36,756 nucleotides of DNA, taken from Planctomycetota bacterium. Lineage in GTDB: Bacteria; Planctomycetota; UBA1135; JACQFD01. The notes under the pieces are model-generated. The model was not told the origin of the DNA. It made no database searches and saw only the letters and a program-made list of their open reading frames with translations. Below are positions 16,253 through 24,077 of this stretch, one piece after another; the first letter of the stretch is position 1; the number at the start of each line of letters is the position of its first letter. The stretch is taken from NCBI GenBank assembly GCA_016792805.1, contig JAEUHX010000030.1, positions 1 through 36,756 on the forward strand, in the 5' to 3' direction. Both the position numbers and the translations under genes were made by a program.

Positions 16253-17419
16253 ATGCCGAGAATCACCATGCACCACCGCCCCGTCCGTACCCTCGCCGCC
16301 GGTCTTTTTGTGGCTTCCGCGCTCCTCGCAGCCGAGCCCGCCGCCCAGGATGCGCGCGAGCTCAATGAGAAGTTTCAAGCCGGCATGGCCGCCCACCAGG
16401 CCAAGAACTATGCGAAGTCGATTCCACTTTTCGAGGAATTGTATGAAAAGCTGCCGGCAACGGAGCAGTTGAAGCGCGTGTGTGCCTACAATGCCGCCTG
16501 CGGTCTCGCGCTCCAGGGCGGAAAAGTGGACGAGGCATTCGCATGGCTCGAGAAGGCTGTGGAGGCGGGATTCGGCATCAACTCGGAGAACGGCGATCAG
16601 CCGGGCGATCTCGACCTCGCGAAGACCGACACCGACCTCGACTCGCTTCGCAAGGACCCGCGATTCGAAAAGTGGATTGCGAAGGTGGCGGAGGTGCGCG
16701 CCCGCGCCGAGGCGATTCTCAAGGATCTTGAGACACCCCTTCTCTATGCGCCGGAGGTTCTTGACGCGAAGAAGGCTGCGCCGCTCGTAGTTCTGTGCCA
16801 TGGCGCCGGAGATAACAAAAAGAATTTCCTCGAGCGCAACTGGAAGGATGTGGCCGATGCGCTTGGCCTTCGGCTTGTGAGCGTGCCGGGGCCCGAGGCG
16901 ACGGCGGCCCAGAGCTTTCGGTGGTACAAGCCTGGCTCCGACGGCATGGAGGCCGTCCGCAACGGCGTTGAGGCGCGTGTGCTCTCGGCCGTCGAGGCGG
17001 CGAAGAAGCAGTGGGCCGTCGAGCCCACACAAGTGATCTTGGCCGGTTTCTCCCAGGGCGCTTTCATCGCGCTGCACACGGCGCTTCGAAATCCCGGAGT
17101 GTTTCAGGGTGCCCTCGTGATTGCGGGTTTCGCCGATGACGCTGCTCTCGCCGAGGCGCTCGCGAAGCCCGAGACCAAGAAGCTTCGCATGGTGGGAATC
17201 GCGGGAAAGCTCGACAAGCGCAGCCATGAGCAGTTGTCGAAGACCCACGCCGCTATGGCGGCGGCGGGGATCGCGAGCGAGTTCCGAGAGCACGATGGAG
17301 GCCACACATTTCCGAAGGATCGCGCTGCAGCGATTCAGAGCGCCCTCGCATTCCTTACAGGGAAGAGCGGCAGCGACGGCAAGCCCGCCTCGGCTCCGTC
17401 GAGCAGCGATAAAAAGTAA
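16253..17419 (+). CDS. Exported TPR-like plus alpha/beta-hydrolase protein
   Basis: A 388-residue protein with a signal peptide (RTLAAGLFVASALLAAEPAA) and two parts. Residues about 35-150 form a helical TPR-like unit (AKNYAKSIPLFEELYEKLP, CAYNAACGLALQGGKVDEAF). Residues about 165-370 are an esterase/phospholipase-type alpha/beta hydrolase: PLVVLCHGAGDNKKNFL gives the oxyanion-hole strand, GFSQGAF holds the nucleophilic Ser, and EHDGGHTFP holds the catalytic His; the acid is probably the Asp in IAGKLDKRS. The start could equally be the ATG at 16268. Its stop is 21 bases before the BioF-like gene, suggesting an operon. Carboxylesterase or lysophospholipase activity in the periplasm is likely; the substrate is unknown. 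Confidence 0.82.
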   Translation: MPRITMHHRPVRTLAAGLFVASALLAAEPAAQDARELNEKFQAGMAAHQAKNYAKSIPLFEELYEKLPATEQLKRVCAYNAACGLALQGGKVDEAFAWLEKAVEAGFGINSENGDQPGDLDLAKTDTDLDSLRKDPRFEKWIAKVAEVRARAEAILKDLETPLLYAPEVLDAKKAAPLVVLCHGAGDNKKNFLERNWKDVADALGLRLVSVPGPEATAAQSFRWYKPGSDGMEAVRNGVEARVLSAVEAAKKQWAVEPTQVILAGFSQGAFIALHTALRNPGVFQGALVIAGFADDAALAEALAKPETKKLRMVGIAGKLDKRSHEQLSKTHAAMAAAGIASEFREHDGGHTFPKDRAAAIQSALAFLTGKSGSDGKPASAPSSSDKK

Positions 17420-17440
17420 GGTTCTGCTCGCGCGCAAGCC

Positions 17441-18535
17441 GTGCTGATTGTCGAAGGCCATGACGGCCCCTATGCGAAGGTCGGAGGGCGCCGGCTGCTG
17501 TCGTTCGCGGGGTGCGATTATTTGGGTCTCGCCAGAGACCGCGAAGTGATCGCCGCGGCGGCTCGCGCGCTCGGCCGGTACGGCCTGAGTGCAGGGGCCT
17601 CGCGCACGACGACCGGCAGCTCGGCCGAGCACCGGCTCCTTGAGGAGGAACTCGCGAGCTGGCAGGGCTGCGACGACGCAGTTTTGTTGTCTTCAGGCTG
17701 GCTTTCCGACGGAGCTGTTGCTTCCGCGCTGGCGCCAGAGCACGACGGCGTCGTGCTGCTCGGAGCCGCCCACCCGGCGCTCGAGGCGGCGGCCCGAGAT
17801 TGTGGACTTCCCTTGGAGCGGGGGAGCTGGCCGGAGAGCTCTGCCGGCGCTTTCTGTGGGAACGCAGAGCGGTTCCAGCGGCCCCTCTGGATGACCGACG
17901 CGCACGACCTAGCGCGCGGAGTGGCGGCGCCTCTCGCAGATCTCGCTCGGCGTGTCCAGCGAGACGGCGGATCGCTTCTGGTGGACGACGCCCATGGCGT
18001 CGGCGTCCTCGGCCCCGGGGGGCGCGGTACGGCGGACCGCGACGGGGCTCGAGGCCCGCGAATCGTCGTGGCAGGGACGCTCAGCAAGGCGCTCGGCGTC
18101 CAGGGCGGATTTGTTGCAGCCTCCGTCGATCTGTGCCGTCGCATTCGCGAGCGGTCGCCGGCCTACGGCGGCGCGACTCCGATCCCGCCCGCCCTGGCGG
18201 CGGCGGCGCGCGTCGCGCTGGAAGTCGCGCGCGGGGAGCGCGGGGAGGTTCGCCGCGCGCACCTCGGCTCCCTCGCCCGCCTCGCCGCGGAACGGCTGCG
18301 CCCGCTCGGCTTCGCCGGGAGCGGCCAGGAGCCCTGGCTCTCCTGCTCGAGCGGCTCCGCGGAAGCTCTTCGCCGCCTCTCCGAGAAGCTCTCCCTGCGC
18401 GGATTCTTGGTTCCGTATCTAAAGTATTCTTCAGCCCACGCTGGCGGTTTCTTGCGAGTCTCGATCAGTGCACTTCACGAATCCGCCCACGTGGAAGCGC
18501 TCGCGCAAGCCGTCGCGGCGGAGCGGGAGCCATGA
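17441..18535 (+). CDS. bioF: Alpha-oxoamine synthase (BioF/Kbl-like, PLP)
   Basis: A 364-residue PLP enzyme of the family that joins an acyl-CoA to an amino acid with loss of CO2 (8-amino-7-oxononanoate synthase, 2-amino-3-ketobutyrate ligase and relatives). It opens with SFAGCDYLGLARDREVI, contains GLSAGASRTTTGSSAEHRLL and the cofactor segment LLVDDAHGVGVLGPGGRG (Asp183, His185), and has Lys216 in AGTLSKALGVQGG for the Schiff base. The start is a GTG; no ATG lies near. It is slightly short for BioF, and no other biotin gene is in the window, so BioF is the closest name rather than a proven role. Its end overlaps the VanX-like gene by 4 bases (ATGA), which implies translational coupling. Confidence 0.8.
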   Translation: MLIVEGHDGPYAKVGGRRLLSFAGCDYLGLARDREVIAAAARALGRYGLSAGASRTTTGSSAEHRLLEEELASWQGCDDAVLLSSGWLSDGAVASALAPEHDGVVLLGAAHPALEAAARDCGLPLERGSWPESSAGAFCGNAERFQRPLWMTDAHDLARGVAAPLADLARRVQRDGGSLLVDDAHGVGVLGPGGRGTADRDGARGPRIVVAGTLSKALGVQGGFVAASVDLCRRIRERSPAYGGATPIPPALAAAARVALEVARGERGEVRRAHLGSLARLAAERLRPLGFAGSGQEPWLSCSSGSAEALRRLSEKLSLRGFLVPYLKYSSAHAGGFLRVSISALHESAHVEALAQAVAAEREP

Positions 18536-19248
18536 GGCTCGCAGCCGGGGCGCTGCTCTCGGTGGCCGCCGGCTGCGCCGCAGCCGGTCCCCAAGCGCTC
18601 ACCGATCCCGCGCAGGCGCGCGCGCAGCTCGTCGAGATCGGTTCCATCGACCCCACGATCTGTATTGATCTTCGCTATTCCACGAAGTTCAACTTTCTGG
18701 GCGAGCCCATCTACGGCGAGCCACGCGCTTACTTGCGGCGAGACGCCGCGGAGCGACTCGCGCGAGTGCAGAGCGCACTGGCGCTGCGGGGCCTCGGGCT
18801 GAAAGTGTGGGATGCCTATCGTCCGCTTGCGGCGCAGCGGCGCATGTGGGCCCTCGTCCCCGATGAGCGATATGTGTCGAACCCACAAAAAGGCGGTAGG
18901 CACACGCGCGGCGCCTCGGTCGATGTGACGCTCGTCGATGTCCACGGCCGGGAGCTCCCGATGCCCACCATTTTCGACGATTTTACAGAACGGGCGGCCG
19001 TCGACGCGCCGGCTCCCGAGGTGGCGCGCCGAAACCGCGACCTTCTACGGGACGCCATGGCGGAGGGCGGCTTCACCGTCCTCTCCTCGGAATGGTGGCA
19101 TTATGACGCCGACGGATGGAGCGCGCTCGCGCCGATCGACGTCGCGCTGGAGGCTCTCTCCGGAGACACCCGTTATTCGAAGCCGGCTTCGAAGCGCGAC
19201 ACCACGTCGACGCGCGAGGTCGGCGCGCCGCTTGAGACGGCGAGATAG
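18532..19248 (+). CDS. ddpX: D-alanyl-D-alanine dipeptidase (VanX/DdpX family)
   Basis: A 238-residue zinc peptidase that splits D-Ala-D-Ala. The family's signature residues are all present: Arg97 in WDAYRPLAAQRRMW, His124 and Asp131 in GGRHTRGASVDVTL, and Glu187 and His190 in SSEWWHYDADGW. The N-terminus (LAAGALLSVAAGCAAAG) looks like a lipoprotein or secretion signal, so it probably works in the periplasm on wall-derived dipeptides rather than giving vancomycin resistance (no vanH/vanA/vanRS nearby). The ATG overlaps the stop of the BioF-like gene. Its last 76 bases overlap a convergent gene on the other strand. The tail after residue 205 is variable in the family. Confidence 0.92.
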   Translation: MRLAAGALLSVAAGCAAAGPQALTDPAQARAQLVEIGSIDPTICIDLRYSTKFNFLGEPIYGEPRAYLRRDAAERLARVQSALALRGLGLKVWDAYRPLAAQRRMWALVPDERYVSNPQKGGRHTRGASVDVTLVDVHGRELPMPTIFDDFTERAAVDAPAPEVARRNRDLLRDAMAEGGFTVLSSEWWHYDADGWSALAPIDVALEALSGDTRYSKPASKRDTTSTREVGAPLETAR

Positions 19249-19715
19249 ACGAGCGAGAGAAAATATTGGGCTTTCAGCGGGAAGCCCGTCGACGAGGTCT
19301 CGGTGGGCGATGTGAGCTGAACGCCGTCGAGAAGCAGAGCGATCCGATGAATACACTTTACGGCGCCGCCCACGACTTCGTAGTGGACCGTCGACGGTCC
19401 GGACTGGTATCGCGGCGTCCCGGCGGGCGCCGTCATGATGGCGGCGAGCCCAAGCCCCGACGGAGGAGATGCCGCCTCCATGGCCGCAAGGAGAGGCCGA
19501 ATGAAATCCGAGGCCTGCGTGCGGTTCAGATGCCCGGTTGCCGTCGTCGGAATTGTGGGGAGATTCTGCCAACTATTCGCGACCGTCGCAGGGCAGACCT
19601 TCCGTGCGAATGCCCCGAATTTCTGCTTGAGCGCCTCCTGCTCCGCGTCGGCCAGCGAGTAGAAGACATTGAGGTCGTCGATCGAATAGGTGAGAGCGAG
19701 ATATCCCTTGCGCAT
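19173..19715 (-). CDS. Uncharacterised 180-residue protein
   Basis: I do not recognise this protein. It starts MRKGYLALTYSIDDLNVFYS and has a helical charged stretch (LADAEQEALKQKFGAFARKV), two cysteines and a hydrophobic C-terminal strand set (AQYFLSLVYLAVSS). No signal peptide or clear membrane helix is seen. Composition looks like a real protein and the frame fills an otherwise empty 570-base space. It overlaps the 3' end of the VanX-like gene tail to tail by 76 bases, so one of the two ends may be annotated too long. It lies about 100 bases after the start of nothing else on its strand; the kinase gene upstream of it runs the same way but ends at 19817, so read-through from the kinase is possible. 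Confidence 0.6.
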   Translation of the reverse strand: MRKGYLALTYSIDDLNVFYSLADAEQEALKQKFGAFARKVCPATVANSWQNLPTIPTTATGHLNRTQASDFIRPLLAAMEAASPPSGLGLAAIMTAPAGTPRYQSGPSTVHYEVVGGAVKCIHRIALLLDGVQLTSPTETSSTGFPLKAQYFLSLVYLAVSSGAPTSRVDVVSRFEAGFE

Positions 19716-19816
19716 CGAACGTCAGCTTGGGGAATCGAGAGGGAGTGCGGACGGAGCGGCCCGGCCGGAATGGTGAGTGAGTCATTCTATGTGAACTCAC
19801 CGGGCGATGAGCGTGG

Positions 19817-22363
19817 CTACTCGATGACGCTCTTGGCGCAGCGGAACCCCACATCAAACGTCTGGAGATCGATGGGGGCGAAGCCGCCGTCGGAGAGCCG
19901 GAACTCGCGCGAGCTGCGCCACGAGCCACCCTTCGTAATTCTCCAGAAGCGGTCGACGCTGAGGCGCCCCGCGATGCGGCGCGACATGACGGAGTCCGTC
20001 CACTCGCTCGCGTTGCCGAGCCCATGCACGAGACCGTCGGCGCTGGCGCCTTCGGGGACCCCGGCGACGGGCCACGCTTCGGCGATGTACTCGCTCCATT
20101 GGCTCGCGAATCCGCCCGCACGCCCATCGCCTCGTCCGAGGTTCAGGACCTCCTCGGGTCGGGCTGCCGCATCGGCCGACGGCCACTCGGCGCCGGCCGT
20201 GCCGCGCATCGCTCGCTCCCATTCGAGCGCCGTGGGAAGCCGCTTGCCGGCCCACTCGGCGTAGGCGCGCGCGTCCTCATAGCTCACAAATGTTGCGGGA
20301 AGCGAATCCCACTTGGGTTCCCAAGCGGCGGGCCAGGCACTCGGTGGCTTTCGCCCTGTCTGCAACAAAAATTGCCGATATTCGCCCGCGCTCACTTCCC
20401 GCTCGTCGATCCAGAACCCGTCGAGGCGCTCCTCACGCCGACCCGCCAAAAGTGCAATCGGATGGTCGGCGACCGCGGATCCGAAAAGGAAAATCGAAGG
20501 GGGGATTCGGCGCATGCCGCGCGTGGCGTCTGCCGTCGGCCGTAGAACTGGCTGGATCTCCAACGTCTCTCCGAGGCGATCGAGCGTGCGAACGACCTCG
20601 GCGAAGCCTCCGGGACCGCGCACGACGAAGCGATAGATCCCGAGGGGCCAGCGCATCGTGAGCTCGGCTGCCGTTGTGAGCCGGCGCCCCCGGAGCCACC
20701 GGCCCGTGGAGACCTCCAGGCGGGAGACTTCCACCGTCTCTCGAGCGAGGTCGGCTGCGATCCTCACGGAAGGCAAATGATGTTCGAGTGAGGCTTCGGC
20801 AGCCGCCGACGCGTCATCCGGGACCAGCGCCGACGCCTCCCGAAGCCGCGAAAGCGGAGTGTACCAATCATCCACCGCGGGGTCGGCATCGGCCGCCTCG
20901 AGCGCTTTCTTGAGCTTCACTTTTTCTTCCGCTCGAACGGCAGCCGCGAGAGCCCGCGCTTCGCCGCGAATCTGCTCGACCAGCTCGCGCTCTCCATTGC
21001 TCAGGGAGAGCTCCGCGGAGGCTGACCGCGCCCGCGCCGCGATCTCCGCGACGGCGTCAAGCGGCAGGGCGGAGAGCCCGCCCGGCGCAGCCAGCGCCGA
21101 TCGCAGGGGGGCAAGCGCCTGCTCGCGCGCCTGCGCCCGCGCAGTCGCTGTCGCAACAGGCCACGCGAGCGCGATGGCCGCGGCGGAAGCCGCGAGCACT
21201 CCCGAGGCGGCCGGATTCCGACGCACCAGTTTGCGCATGCGGGCGATCGGCCCCGGTCTCCGAGCTTCGATCGGTTCATGGGCGAGGAAATGCCGCAAAT
21301 CGCGCGCGAGTGCCTCGGCGGTCGCATATCGCTGGTCCGGGTCCTTCTCCATCGCCTTCATCACGAGGGTCTCGAGGTCGACCGGCACTCTCGGATTCAG
21401 CTCCCGCAGCGCCTTCGGCTCGCGCGCGGCAATTTGAGACAGAACTTCCTGCGACGTGCTCCCCTCGAAGGGTCGCCGCAGCGCCAGCGCTTCATACAAT
21501 ACAACGCCGAGCGAGTAGACATCGGTTCGGTGGTCGATGCCCGAGCGCTGCGCCCTCACTTGCTCGGGGCTCATGTAGAAGGGAGTGCCGCCGAGCTCGC
21601 CGGTTTGGGAGATGGTGCCGTCGTCGAGGTGCCGTGCCAGCCCGAAGTCGGCCAGACGCGCGCGACCCGCGGCGTCGAGCAGAATATTGCGGGGTTTCAC
21701 ATCTCGGTGAATGACTCCGGCTCCATGGGCAAAATGCAACGCATCTCCCACCTCGGCACCGATTTGTGCAATCTCCGCGATGTAGCTCGCGGCGCCTCGG
21801 GAGGTGAGCCGCAGGTCCGAAGGAGGGGATGTCTCCGACCGCAGCGACGCGCGAGCCTTGGACAGCGCGTCGGCGAGGTCGAACCCGTCGACGAAGTCCA
21901 TCGCAAAATAGTGAATTCCGCCCGACGTGCCGACGGTATGGATCCCAACAATTCCCGGGTGCTGGAGGCGAGCAGCGTGGGTCGCCTCGCGCTGGAACCG
22001 CTCGAGGGCGATGGGGGAAGCGGCGCGTTCGCGCGGGAGGACCTTCACGGCGACGCGCCGCTTCAGGGAGCTCTGCCACGCGAGATAGACGACTCCCATG
22101 CCCCCGCGGCCGATCTCGCGCAGCAGCCGGTAGTCGCCAAGCTGGGAGCCGACGAGTTGCCCTTCAGGGCGGCGCTCCGCCGGCGTCGCATCGGTCGAAA
22201 GCAGCATTTCCATCCGCTCGCGCGCTTCGCCGGCAACGGGGGCGGCGTACTGGTCGCAGAACGAATCGACGTCAGGGACCTCGCCGCGCTCGAGCTGCCG
22301 GAAGAAGTCGAGGACGAGGTCCGACAGCGGATCGGAATCGGGTTGCGGCGGCTTTGCGGTCAC
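19817..22363 (-). CDS. Ser/Thr protein kinase with C-terminal FGE-sulfatase-like domain
   Basis: An 848-residue kinase. Residues 1-75 are an acidic helical leader typical of planctomycetal kinases (LERGEVPDVDSFCDQY). The Hanks-type kinase domain (about 77-365) is complete: GRGGMG (85-90), Lys107 in VAVKVLP, HRDVKPRN with Asp221, DFG (239-241) and GGTPFYMSPEQ. One membrane helix lies at about 386-406, a coiled-coil-rich stretch at about 410-530, and a beta domain before 610. Residues about 618-848 match the formylglycine-generating-enzyme/SUMF fold (DGFWIDEREVSAGEYRQFL, RLPTALEWERAMRG, DVGFRC). The catalytic Cys pair expected after GGSW is absent (GGSWRSSREFR), so that domain is probably a sensor or binding module outside the cell. 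The start is a GTG. Confidence 0.92.
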   Translation of the reverse strand: MTAKPPQPDSDPLSDLVLDFFRQLERGEVPDVDSFCDQYAAPVAGEARERMEMLLSTDATPAERRPEGQLVGSQLGDYRLLREIGRGGMGVVYLAWQSSLKRRVAVKVLPRERAASPIALERFQREATHAARLQHPGIVGIHTVGTSGGIHYFAMDFVDGFDLADALSKARASLRSETSPPSDLRLTSRGAASYIAEIAQIGAEVGDALHFAHGAGVIHRDVKPRNILLDAAGRARLADFGLARHLDDGTISQTGELGGTPFYMSPEQVRAQRSGIDHRTDVYSLGVVLYEALALRRPFEGSTSQEVLSQIAAREPKALRELNPRVPVDLETLVMKAMEKDPDQRYATAEALARDLRHFLAHEPIEARRPGPIARMRKLVRRNPAASGVLAASAAAIALAWPVATATARAQAREQALAPLRSALAAPGGLSALPLDAVAEIAARARSASAELSLSNGERELVEQIRGEARALAAAVRAEEKVKLKKALEAADADPAVDDWYTPLSRLREASALVPDDASAAAEASLEHHLPSVRIAADLARETVEVSRLEVSTGRWLRGRRLTTAAELTMRWPLGIYRFVVRGPGGFAEVVRTLDRLGETLEIQPVLRPTADATRGMRRIPPSIFLFGSAVADHPIALLAGRREERLDGFWIDEREVSAGEYRQFLLQTGRKPPSAWPAAWEPKWDSLPATFVSYEDARAYAEWAGKRLPTALEWERAMRGTAGAEWPSADAAARPEEVLNLGRGDGRAGGFASQWSEYIAEAWPVAGVPEGASADGLVHGLGNASEWTDSVMSRRIAGRLSVDRFWRITKGGSWRSSREFRLSDGGFAPIDLQTFDVGFRCAKSVIE

Positions 22364-22530
22364 GGGGTCGGAAGCGGCAGGGTACTCGTATCCGTGGCAA
22401 ACGCGCCGTGAGCGCCGATCGAACAGGGGACGCTTGCACCGGGAGCCCTGTCCGAAGAGGGAAACGCCTTGCTGCCACTTCTCAAGCCCAGGTGGAATGC
22501 CGTATCCGGGGAAGCGACCATTTCGCTCCC

Positions 22531-23823
22531 ATGCAGAATCCGACCCTCACCCCGATCCTTTTGGGCCTTGGCGTTCTCTCGCTGGCTGCCGCGGTCCTCT
22601 CCGCCGCTTCCGCTGAAGGCCCCCAGGACCGCAAGACGTCGAAAACGCCCGAGGACCAGGCGGTTCGCGTGAATGGCACCAACGTCGCCGGCGACAACGC
22701 GCGGCCGGGCACGCGCCCGTTGGCAGAGATTCAGACCTTCCTCGCCGATGCCGAGAACCATCGGACGCTGGATGTGAACGATCCCAAGGATCTATGGGTG
22801 CCAGCCGGTGTCGATCGTGAATACCTCGCGGGCCGTATTCCGGCGAACAATCCACTCACAAAAGCGAAAATTGAACTTGGGCGCCAGCTCTATTTCGACC
22901 CGCGGCTTTCCAAAGACCTGACCGTCTCGTGCGCCACATGCCACAATCCGGCGAAGGGCTGGACGGACCACCAAGCGACCTCGACGGGGATCGGCGGGCA
23001 GCACGGCGGCCGGAGCGCGCCGACGGTGTTCAACCGCGTTCTTTCACCGACGGGGATTCAATTCTGGGACGGGCGAGCGGCGTCGCTCGAGGAGCAGTCG
23101 CTCGGCCCGATCGGCAACCCGATCGAGATGGGCTTCAGCGTGGCCGAGGCCGCGGCGCGGCTCAACGCGATCCCCGGCTATAAGATGCAATTCGACAAGG
23201 TGTTCGGCGGCGAAGCCACCGGCGAGCGGATCTCGATGGCGATCGCGAGCTTCGAGCGCACGATTCTCGCGGGGGGCGCGCCTGAGGATTACTTCGCGGC
23301 CGCCGAGCCCTTCCGCGGCGCAGCCGACCCGGAGGAGACGGCCGAGGAGAAGGCTCGCCGTGAGCAGATTCTCGCCGAGGAGAAGGCGCACCCTTTCTCC
23401 GAGGCTGCGCTGCGCGGCCGAAATCTTTACTTCGGAAAGGCGCAATGCAACCTTTGCCACGTCGGACCGAACTTCAGCGATGAGAGCTTCCACAACTTGG
23501 GAATCGGGGCCACGGGGACCGATGCGCTCAAGGACAAGGGGCGCGAAGACCACACAAAGCAGGAGGCCGACCGAGGCAAGTTCCGCACGCCGACCGCGCG
23601 CAACTCGCGCGACACGGCGCCCTTCATGCACGACGGCTCGCTGCTCACCCTCAAGGAAGTCGTCGAGCATTATAATAAAGGCGGCAACCCGAACCGCTGG
23701 CTCAGCAAAGAGAAGCTTCGACCGCTCGGCCTCACGCCCCAGGAAGTCGCCGACGTGGTGGCTTACCTGGAGCAGGGGCTCCAGGGCGAAGTGACAAAAG
23801 TCGACGTCCCGACGCTTCCGTAG
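22531..23823 (+). CDS. Di-heme cytochrome c peroxidase (CcpA/MauG family)
   Basis: A 430-residue periplasmic protein with a signal peptide (PILLGLGVLSLAAAVLSAAS, cleavage near ASAEG). Two c-type heme sites are present: CATCH with Cys134, Cys137 and His138, and CNLCH with Cys306, Cys309 and His310. Family segments surround them: LGRQLYFDPRLSKD, VFNRVLSPTGIQFWDGRA, IGNPIEMGF, and later FRTPTARNSRDTAPFMHDGS, where the Met and His are candidate distal ligands. Such enzymes reduce hydrogen peroxide with electrons from small cytochromes; MauG-like members instead oxidise proteins, and the two cannot be told apart here. An insert rich in Glu (about 265-290) lies between the heme domains. The start is the ATG that begins the signal peptide; the frame is open far upstream by chance. 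Confidence 0.93.
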   Translation: MQNPTLTPILLGLGVLSLAAAVLSAASAEGPQDRKTSKTPEDQAVRVNGTNVAGDNARPGTRPLAEIQTFLADAENHRTLDVNDPKDLWVPAGVDREYLAGRIPANNPLTKAKIELGRQLYFDPRLSKDLTVSCATCHNPAKGWTDHQATSTGIGGQHGGRSAPTVFNRVLSPTGIQFWDGRAASLEEQSLGPIGNPIEMGFSVAEAAARLNAIPGYKMQFDKVFGGEATGERISMAIASFERTILAGGAPEDYFAAAEPFRGAADPEETAEEKARREQILAEEKAHPFSEAALRGRNLYFGKAQCNLCHVGPNFSDESFHNLGIGATGTDALKDKGREDHTKQEADRGKFRTPTARNSRDTAPFMHDGSLLTLKEVVEHYNKGGNPNRWLSKEKLRPLGLTPQEVADVVAYLEQGLQGEVTKVDVPTLP

Positions 23824-23878
23824 TCAGCGGACGCCACCCAGCTCGATGCGGGCGTGCGTCGGTCTTGTGCACAGAAAT

Positions 23879-24029
23879 CGACCCCACTTCTCCGTACGGT
23901 GAGGAGCTTGCTCTCGGCGCTCCACCGATCGTTCCCGCGCCCATCCTTCCCTCGGCTCATCGCCGCCAGGTTCCGTCGCGGGGGGATCGGTGGCGCCGAG
24001 GCGGCGCGCCCCGATCGGGCTTCGCCCGA
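23879..24029. repeat. Repeat core and hairpin between peroxidase and beta-helix genes
   Basis: The - strand carries AGTGGGGTCG at 23879-23888, the same core as in the repeats near 10.97 and 36.34 kb. About 130 bases on, TCGGGC and GCCCGA (24015-24029) form a 6-bp stem with a 3-base loop, like the CTCGGGC-TT-GCCCGAG hairpin at 11284-11299. The gap of about 250 bases holds nothing else I can name. Confidence 0.5.
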
Positions 24030-24077
24030 GCGACCTTGTTACTGTCCGAGTGCACCCATCGCCCACGGATCGATCCC

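Noticed and set aside
15965..17632. 555-residue open frame on the - strand
   Set aside because: Opposite the exported hydrolase and the start of the BioF-like gene; composition is Arg/Leu/His-rich and lacks any motif.
18532..19248. Vancomycin resistance cluster
   Set aside because: VanX-like dipeptidase is present, but no vanH, ligase or vanRS genes are nearby; a wall-recycling role is more likely.
21278..22411. 377-residue open frame on the + strand
   Set aside because: Opposite the kinase catalytic domain, whose motifs are intact on the - strand.
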